From Spirochaetota bacterium (GTDB lineage: Bacteria; Spirochaetota; Spirochaetia; Treponematales; Treponemataceae): DNA of 64,000 bases. The notes under the pieces are model-generated. The model did no database searches and had not been told where the DNA came from. It was given only the letters and a program-made list of their open reading frames with translations. The stretch covers positions 1-64,000 of the forward strand of contig JAEWMY010000005.1 in the NCBI GenBank assembly GCA_023393015.1, given 5' to 3'. Positions 58,850 to 64,000 of the stretch are shown here, in pieces. Each line of letters starts with the position of its first letter. Positions within the stretch are counted from its first letter, which is position 1. Both the position numbers and the translations under genes were made by a program.

Positions 58850-59610
58850 AAGAAACCGAAACGTACGGGAGAAACCGGACGGGCGTCGCGGCAATCGCGA
58901 TCATCCTGTCCCTGTTAGCCGCCGACGTCGCCGCCGACGAGGCGTTGGACATCATACGCCGGGTCGACGAAAACGGGAAAAGCTCCAGCTCGAGGATCGA
59001 GTACGCGATGGATATCCATCCGTCCGACGGAAGCGCCGCCCGATCCTTCTCGCTCGTCTCGCAGGAGAACAAGGCGGGAGATTCCCTGATAGAGTTCACG
59101 GCTCCAAGGACGGTCCGGGGGTTGAGGATCCTGAGCAAGGAAAACTCGAGTTGGGCGTATTTTCTGTCAACGGGCAGGACGAGAAAAATCGCCGGATCGT
59201 CGCGTTCCGGTTCGGTACAGGGAGTCGGCGGCGATTTCTCGTACGACGACCTCGGCGGTGATCCGTGGGAGGACCGTTACGACTTCACGCTCGTTTCGTC
59301 CGACGCGGACTCGTGGACTTTACGCGGCCGGAAAAAGGCGGAGGACGCCGCCTATGACGAGGTTTCGATCACCGTCGACAGGAAACTGTTCCTGCCGACG
59401 CGCGTGGAGTTCTTCAAGGAAAAAGAGGGCGGGCTTTTCAAGCGGCTTGAGCTGTCGGGGTTCTCCGATTACTCGGGCCGCGCGAGGGCGGGCAAGATGA
59501 CGATGAGCAACGTCAAAAAGGGATCTTCCACGGAGGTCCGCTTGCTTTCGGCGGCGTTTGACATACCCCTCGACGCGGCGTTGTTCGACCCGGTCCGATT
59601 CAGCCGGTAA
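58846..59610 (+). CDS. LolA-like periplasmic carrier (outer-membrane lipoprotein-sorting family)
   Basis: A 254-residue protein with an N-terminal signal (VAAIAIILSLLAADVAA) and a LolA/LolB-type half-barrel: IEYAMDIHPSDGS, FTAPRTVRGLRILSKENSSW, WAYFLSTGRTRKIAGSSRSG, KLFLPTRVEFFKEK. This subfamily co-occurs with MMPL exporters and probably ferries the exported hydrophobic molecule across the periplasm; it is unlikely to be the general lipoprotein chaperone. Confidence 0.85.
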   Translation: MKETETYGRNRTGVAAIAIILSLLAADVAADEALDIIRRVDENGKSSSSRIEYAMDIHPSDGSAARSFSLVSQENKAGDSLIEFTAPRTVRGLRILSKENSSWAYFLSTGRTRKIAGSSRSGSVQGVGGDFSYDDLGGDPWEDRYDFTLVSSDADSWTLRGRKKAEDAAYDEVSITVDRKLFLPTRVEFFKEKEGGLFKRLELSGFSDYSGRARAGKMTMSNVKKGSSTEVRLLSAAFDIPLDAALFDPVRFSR

Positions 59611-59635
59611 TCGATCGATGAAAGGAGACGAAACG

Positions 59636-60871
59636 ATGAAACGAACGACACTCGTCGCGCTGGCGCTCGCGCTGACCTCCGGCGGCCTCGCGTTCTCCCT
59701 TGACGGAGACGCCCGCGGAATCAACCTCTACGGGACCGTATCGGCGGAGGCGCTGGCCGGTATCGGCCGCGACGACATCGGCTCGAACGGGTTCGAAAAC
59801 GAGTTGCGTCTCGTCCTCGAGGCCGAGGACGGTGACCTATCCTTCAGGGCCGAAGGAGGATACTCGCTTGCGTACGGTCTCTCGTCGGACGCGGCGCTCG
59901 CGTTCGGAAGCGGGCTCGTAACGGCGCCGGACCCCCTGACCCTGCCGCCCGATAGCGACCTCCATCGAGATTTCTTCGTTGACCAGGCATGGGCGCGCGC
60001 CGTCCTTGGCGACTTCGAATTCAAGGCCGGCATAGTGCCCGTATCATGGGGAAGCGCCTACCTCTACAACCCGACGGCGAGAACCTCGGAACCCGGCTTT
60101 CCCGGCGAGGACGTCGACAGGGTTCGCGGAAAACCCGGCGTGCTGTTGGGATACGCCTTCCCCGCGGGATTTGGCGCTGAGGCCTACGCGCTCGCGCAGG
60201 GAAGGGCGCAGGAGACCGTACCGGACGCCCGGGAGCTGAATGCGGGGAACCTCCCGTTTGGGTGCAGGCTTTTCTTCCGGTCGGATCGCGTAGACGCGTC
60301 ACTATCGTGGATACGGGAACGTTCCGGCGGAATCGCCGACGCGGTTTCCTACGCAGGCCTCGACGCCACGCTCGTGGCCGGAGCTTTCTCGCTGTACGTC
60401 GAGACGGCCGTGCCGATCCTATCGGACGCGCGCGAAACCGAGATCTCCGCGGGCTTCGCGTGGGACGCGCCCTCTCGCGGCCTCACGATCCGCGCGGAAT
60501 ACGTCAGGCTTGGAGGCGGATCGGCCGACGGCGAATACGATCCGACCCGCGTCCTCGCCGGAGAGACGGTTCTGCTTTCCAGGGATTATCTTTACGCGGG
60601 AGCCGAAATGGAGGACGGGGAAAACGCGCGATGGGTTCTGGAGACGGGCGCCATGATCAATCTCAACGACAGGTCAGTGGCGCTATCGTCCAAAGGCACG
60701 TGGAAACCACGCACGACACTCGAGCTCGCCGTCTTCGTGCGGTACTTCACGGCGGCCCTGAGCGATTCGGGTGCGGACGTCGAATTCGGAAGGCCCATCG
60801 AGCCCGTGCCGGGAATATCCTTCGCTCCCTACCGCTCGGTCGCGGGCTTGTCCGCGGCATGGTCGTTCTGA
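59636..60871 (+). CDS. Outer-membrane beta-barrel protein of the export operon
   Basis: A 411-residue exported protein with signal peptide (TTLVALALALTSGGLAFS), alternating hydrophobic strands throughout and a terminal phenylalanine (AAWSF), as in outer-membrane barrels. It resembles the DUF1302-type barrels found with MMPL exporters. AAGGAG lies eight bases before the ATG at 59636. With the RND and LolA-like proteins it would form a three-part route from inner membrane to outer membrane. Confidence 0.75.
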   Translation: MKRTTLVALALALTSGGLAFSLDGDARGINLYGTVSAEALAGIGRDDIGSNGFENELRLVLEAEDGDLSFRAEGGYSLAYGLSSDAALAFGSGLVTAPDPLTLPPDSDLHRDFFVDQAWARAVLGDFEFKAGIVPVSWGSAYLYNPTARTSEPGFPGEDVDRVRGKPGVLLGYAFPAGFGAEAYALAQGRAQETVPDARELNAGNLPFGCRLFFRSDRVDASLSWIRERSGGIADAVSYAGLDATLVAGAFSLYVETAVPILSDARETEISAGFAWDAPSRGLTIRAEYVRLGGGSADGEYDPTRVLAGETVLLSRDYLYAGAEMEDGENARWVLETGAMINLNDRSVALSSKGTWKPRTTLELAVFVRYFTAALSDSGADVEFGRPIEPVPGISFAPYRSVAGLSAAWSF

Positions 60872-60877
60872 TATCCT
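60848..60877 (+). promoter_or_regulatory. Promoter of the MFS gene
   Basis: TTGTCC (60848-60853), 18 bases, TATCCT (60872-60877), six bases before the ATG at 60884; start site predicted at the ATG. The box overlaps the end of the barrel gene. Confidence 0.45.
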
Positions 60878-60883
60878 TCCGCC

Positions 60884-62053
60884 ATGGAACTTCAACGACA
60901 AACGCGCGAACGAGTGTATCGCGCGTCCTGCGTCTCCCTTTTCATTTACTCGTCGGGTTCGGTGGCCCTGCCGATCTGCCTCGTCAGGATTTCGGAGGAA
61001 CTCGGCTTCACGCTGACCCAGGGCGGGTCGCTGGGTTTCTTCGCGTCGATCGAGCAGTTCTTCGTCCTCATCGCGAGTTCCTTTCTCGCGGCGCGCTTCG
61101 GAAAGATCAGGGTTCTCCGCGCGGGCCTCGTGGCCCTCGCCGCGGGACTTTCGCTCTTCACTCTCAGCCACTCGTACGCCGCGGCGATCGGCATGATGCT
61201 GGTGATCGGCCTCGGGAACGCCCTGCTCGAGGCCCTTCTCACCCCGATCGTGGAGGATCTCTACCCGAACGACGACGGCGGCAAGATGAACCTCCTGCAC
61301 GCCTTTTGGCCCGTGGGCACCTGCGTCGCCGTTCTGTCCCTCGGCCAGCTTCTTTCCGTCGGCATTAACTGGCGGTCTCTCTTTCTGGGCATCGCGGCCG
61401 TTACGGTGGCGATCGCCTTCTGGTATCCTTCTTCGCGCAAGGCACCGCTTCCGGCCTCCCGCGCGGACTTCAGCCATATCCGCGAGATACTCTCCCTTCC
61501 CCGTTTCTGGATTTTCGGCGCGGCGCTCGCGTTCTCGGGCGGTGCCGAGGGCGCGTTCGCCTTCTGGTCGGCGAGTTACATACAGATCAATTTCGCAGCC
61601 CTCCCCCGCGCCGGGGCCTTCGGCACGGCGGCCTTCGCCGTGGGAATGGCGCTCGGGCGCCTCGCCTCGAGCCGCATCGCCGGCCGATGGGGACTCAAGC
61701 GCCTCATCGTCGTCTCGCTTTCCGTCGCCCTCGCGGCGAGCCTCGCCTTCTTCGCCATTTCCGACCTGGGCACGCTCTACGCCTTCCTCTTCGCGATGGG
61801 ACTCGCCGTCGCGTGCCTCTGGCCGAGCATACAATCCTACGCGGGCTCCGAGCTCAAGGTCGACCCGACAGTGCTCATGATCTTCCTCTCCTGCTTCGGC
61901 CTTCCGGGCTTCTTTTCCGCCACCCTCATCATGGGCGTCATCGGCGACGCGCGCGGACTCAAGACGAGCTTCGTCGTCGCGCCGATCTACGTGGCGTGCG
62001 CCCTTGTCCTGATGTTGATCGAAAAAAAGGGAGCCCGAAGGCTCCCCGCGTAA
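60884..62053 (+). CDS. Major facilitator superfamily transporter
   Basis: A 389-residue carrier with twelve predicted membrane helices. Typical loops are AARFGKIRVLRAG between helices 2 and 3 and SRIAGRWGLKRLIV in the second half. FWPVGTCVAVLS and SGGAEGAFAFWSASYIQ suggest the sugar/fucose-permease-like branch. The substrate is unknown. No ribosome site; predicted leaderless mRNA. Its last codons encode, on the opposite strand, the terminator of the convergent receptor gene. Confidence 0.88.
   Translation: MELQRQTRERVYRASCVSLFIYSSGSVALPICLVRISEELGFTLTQGGSLGFFASIEQFFVLIASSFLAARFGKIRVLRAGLVALAAGLSLFTLSHSYAAAIGMMLVIGLGNALLEALLTPIVEDLYPNDDGGKMNLLHAFWPVGTCVAVLSLGQLLSVGINWRSLFLGIAAVTVAIAFWYPSSRKAPLPASRADFSHIREILSLPRFWIFGAALAFSGGAEGAFAFWSASYIQINFAALPRAGAFGTAAFAVGMALGRLASSRIAGRWGLKRLIVVSLSVALAASLAFFAISDLGTLYAFLFAMGLAVACLWPSIQSYAGSELKVDPTVLMIFLSCFGLPGFFSATLIMGVIGDARGLKTSFVVAPIYVACALVLMLIEKKGARRLPA
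62022..62046 (-). terminator. Terminator of the second MCP gene, inside the MFS coding region
   Basis: GGGAGCC-TTCG-GGCTCCC followed by seven T on the minus strand, a strong UUCG-loop terminator. It lies wholly within the last codons of the MFS gene. Confidence 0.85.
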
Positions 62054-62077
62054 TCCGTCGAACGCGAACCCGTTACT

Positions 62078-63616
62078 TCAACGGGTCGTTTCGACCGAGA
62101 AGAACTTCAGCAAATCGTCGAGGCGTTCCGACTGCGCGGAAAGCTCCTCCGCCGTCGAGGCGAGCTCCTCGGCCGCGCTCGCGTTTTGCTGGATGACGGT
62201 ATCGAGCTGCATGATCGCCTGCGCGCTTTGCTCGACGCCGGCCTTCTGCTCGTTGCTCGCCGAGCTGATCTCCTGGACGAGATCGGCCGTTTTCTTGATG
62301 TCGGGAACGAGTTTTTCGAGGAGGCCGCCGACCATGGAAGACGCCTCTACGGTCGAATTCGAAAGGGCGCCGATCTCGCCCGCGGAAGACTGGCTCCGCT
62401 CGGCGAGCTTTCGCACCTCCGCGGCGACCACCGCGAAGCCCTTTCCGTATTCGCCCGCGCGAGCCGCCTCGATGGCCGCGTTCAGCGCGAGCAGGTTCGT
62501 CTGCCCCGCGATCTCCCCGATTATCGATATCTTGCTCGCTATGTCCTTCATCATCGACACGGCCTCGCCGACGGCTACGCCGCTCCGCTCCGCGTCGGAG
62601 GAGGCCTTCGTCGCGATCTTGTCCGTCTCCCGCGCGTTGTCGGCGTTTTGCTGGATGTTCGCGGACATCTCCTCCATTGAGGACGAAACCTCCTCGGCGA
62701 TCGAGGCCTGCTCGCTCGCGCCCTGCGAAAGCTGCTGCGCGGTGTCGCTCAACTCGCCACTGCCGGTACGGACATACCCGGCCACCTCGCGGGCGCTCCT
62801 GATAACGTCGCCGACGCGGGAGCGCATGTCGTCGAGATTCCGGGCCAGGTCGCCGAATTCGTCGCCGAGGGAGAGAGTCCCCGCGTCGACGCGCGCCGCG
62901 AGATCGCCTCCGCCGATCCTTCCCGCGAAATCGCCGAGGTTACGGACGGCCCGGTTCATGAACACCGTGATGAGGACGGCGAAAAAGACGGAAAGGCCGA
63001 TTATGGATACGAGCACGATCCCCAGTGTCGTGAGGACGCGGGAATACGCCGTCATGCTGTCGTTGTAATTCCTTTCCGTTACCTCGAGCATGACGCCCGT
63101 CAGCTCGTCCATGGCGCCGCGCATCTTGTCGAACACCTCGAGATACTCTCCGTAGTACACCTCGGACGCGGCGCCGGCATCCATTCGTCCCATGCTCGCG
63201 GTCAAAAGACCGCTCAAAGCGGTCAATCGCTTGTAATTCGAGTTGAAGGTTTCGAAAGCGGGATGCGACGTCTTGCCTCCCTCGAAATAAATCTTTTCGA
63301 AGGCGGAAAAGCGCTCCTGAACCTGTATCAGGTTGTCCTCGACTTCCTTAACGAGCTTTTTGACGCTTTCGGAGTTTCCCGAACGCATGAACTCGAAGGA
63401 TTGCGCTACTGCGATGCTCGACTGATACGCGTCGCGGTCGGCTTCGATAAGCCGCTCTATGCCTATAAGCCCGTCGTTGTATATCTCGACGGTCGCCTGG
63501 TTGATGGTCTTTAGGGATGAAAGGATAAAGAGAAATCCGGCCAAAAAGACCAGGATTATCATGAAAAACACCCAGAAAAGTTTCCACCGCAAACGCAAAT
63601 CCCTGATCGACGCCAT
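62078..63616 (-). CDS. Methyl-accepting chemotaxis protein (short form)
   Basis: Receptor of 512 residues: TM1 (WVFFMIILVFLAGFLFIL), a four-helix-bundle periplasmic sensor of about 150 residues, TM2 (ILVSIIGLSVFFAVLITVFM), HAMP, and the signalling domain with tip EIAGQTNLLALNAAIEAARAGE. It ends soon after the methylation helices without the Pro-rich linker or aromatic tail of the receptor at 32-34 kb. GAGGAGG precedes the ATG. Confidence 0.94.
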   Translation of the reverse strand: MASIRDLRLRWKLFWVFFMIILVFLAGFLFILSSLKTINQATVEIYNDGLIGIERLIEADRDAYQSSIAVAQSFEFMRSGNSESVKKLVKEVEDNLIQVQERFSAFEKIYFEGGKTSHPAFETFNSNYKRLTALSGLLTASMGRMDAGAASEVYYGEYLEVFDKMRGAMDELTGVMLEVTERNYNDSMTAYSRVLTTLGIVLVSIIGLSVFFAVLITVFMNRAVRNLGDFAGRIGGGDLAARVDAGTLSLGDEFGDLARNLDDMRSRVGDVIRSAREVAGYVRTGSGELSDTAQQLSQGASEQASIAEEVSSSMEEMSANIQQNADNARETDKIATKASSDAERSGVAVGEAVSMMKDIASKISIIGEIAGQTNLLALNAAIEAARAGEYGKGFAVVAAEVRKLAERSQSSAGEIGALSNSTVEASSMVGGLLEKLVPDIKKTADLVQEISSASNEQKAGVEQSAQAIMQLDTVIQQNASAAEELASTAEELSAQSERLDDLLKFFSVETTR

Positions 63617-63642
63617 ATCGCCTCCTCACGGCCTTTCCCTTA

Positions 63643-63670
63643 AGTGTATTTACGCGCGGCGAGAATGCAA
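63643..63670 (-). promoter_or_regulatory. Promoter of the second MCP gene
   Basis: TTGCAT (63670-63665), 16 bases, TACACT (63648-63643) on the minus strand. Confidence 0.45.
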
Positions 63671-63798
63671 CACGTAATGCAAAAAAGACGCGATCCGGGC
63701 GATTCGGCTTCCATGAGCTTCCGCCGGCTTCCGCGGGTTTCGCTTGCATCTTTCCGGATTATGGGCAACACTAGGGCAAACGACGCTGGAGGCAGTGT

Positions 63799-64000
63799 AT
63801 GCCCGATAAATTCCGGAACATCGCGGTTCTCATCGACGCGGAAAACATATCCCATAACTTTCTCGAGGACATATCCGAGAATATAGCCCTCTACGGCATC
63901 GTGTCGGTTCGCCGGATATACGGGGACTGGACCTCCGAGAAAATGCGCAGCTGGAGGCCGCTCCTCCTCGAATACGCGATTCAGCCCATTCAGCAATTCA
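63799..64000 (+). CDS. NYN-domain protein, 5' part only (runs off the window)
   Basis: The first 67 codons of a PIN-like NYN-domain protein: MPDKFRNIAVLIDAENISHN has the DAEN acidic motif of this nuclease-like family, then VRRIYGDWTSEKMRSW, typical of the LabA/limkain-type branch. GGAGG lies before the ATG. It is probably an RNA-binding or RNA-cleaving regulator; the rest is beyond the window. Confidence 0.85.
   Translation, partial: MPDKFRNIAVLIDAENISHNFLEDISENIALYGIVSVRRIYGDWTSEKMRSWRPLLLEYAIQPIQQF

Overview
The window is GC-rich, densely packed chromosomal DNA, almost entirely coding, with no phage, transposase or CRISPR array. The gene content points to a spirochaete (Spirochaetota, Treponema/Spirochaeta-like). 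The evidence is a short-type 6-phosphofructokinase, a Gx-family transporter, the PFL/ACT gene pair, LacI-type sensor domains fused to GGDEF, DapL-type lysine synthesis and a large chemotaxis operon. This assignment is inference from gene families; no rRNA or phylogenetic marker was compared. Promoters throughout share one look: TTGACA-like -35, 16-18 nt, then TAnnnT as the -10.

Layout. 0.1-12.3 kb (minus strand): an SGNH hydrolase, then a complete reductive pyrimidine-degradation operon. It holds an NMT1/THI5-type ABC importer, dihydropyrimidinase, an unusual dihydropyrimidine dehydrogenase, a class III aminotransferase, an iron-type alcohol dehydrogenase and a carbamoylase. Its leader carries two tandem intrinsic terminators between the promoter and the first gene. 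12.3-16.5 kb (minus): a small membrane protein, nitroreductase, a PTPS-family enzyme without the usual catalytic cysteine, a CPBP protease, an esterase and a P-loop kinase-like protein. 16.6-17.0 kb: tRNA-Ala(CGC) followed by two 169-bp repeats, each bounded by a copy of the tRNA 3' end. 17-25.7 kb: META-type lipoprotein, phosphofructokinase, NifU-like scaffold, YgiQ radical-SAM protein, SlyD with a cysteine-rich tail, Gx transporter, TPR protein, PFL and ACT proteins. 25.8-34.6 kb (minus): chemotaxis genes mcp-cheW-cheW-STAS-cheA-cheR-cheB, then cheY-cheD from their own promoter. 34.6-40.1 kb (plus): rlmJ, a secreted GH16 glucanase with a ROK regulator, and a GAF/HD-GYP protein. 40.1-43.8 kb: FMN riboswitch and ribD-ribE-ribBA-ribH. 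43.9-45.6 kb: ettA. 45.7-51.8 kb (minus): a GH52 beta-xylosidase in one operon with two tandem sugar-sensor diguanylate cyclases. 51.9-55.3 kb (minus): a TrmB-type regulator with lysA and dapL. 55.4-60.9 kb (plus): a TetR regulator with an RND/LolA-like/outer-membrane-barrel export operon. 60.9-64.0 kb: an MFS carrier, a second MCP, and the start of a NYN-domain gene cut by the window edge.

How it fits together. The cell appears to import pyrimidines, reduce them to beta-alanine and dispose of the carbon as malonate semialdehyde or 3-hydroxypropionate. It also degrades plant polysaccharides outside (GH16) and xylo-oligosaccharides inside (GH52). Intracellular sugar is apparently tied to c-di-GMP signalling, and the cell swims by an adapting chemotaxis system.

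The points most worth following are the double-terminator leader, the GH52/diguanylate-cyclase operon, the tRNA-end repeats, the dehydrogenase that has lost its flavin/NAD(P)H module, and the set of genes whose -10 box sits just upstream of the start codon, which predicts leaderless mRNAs.
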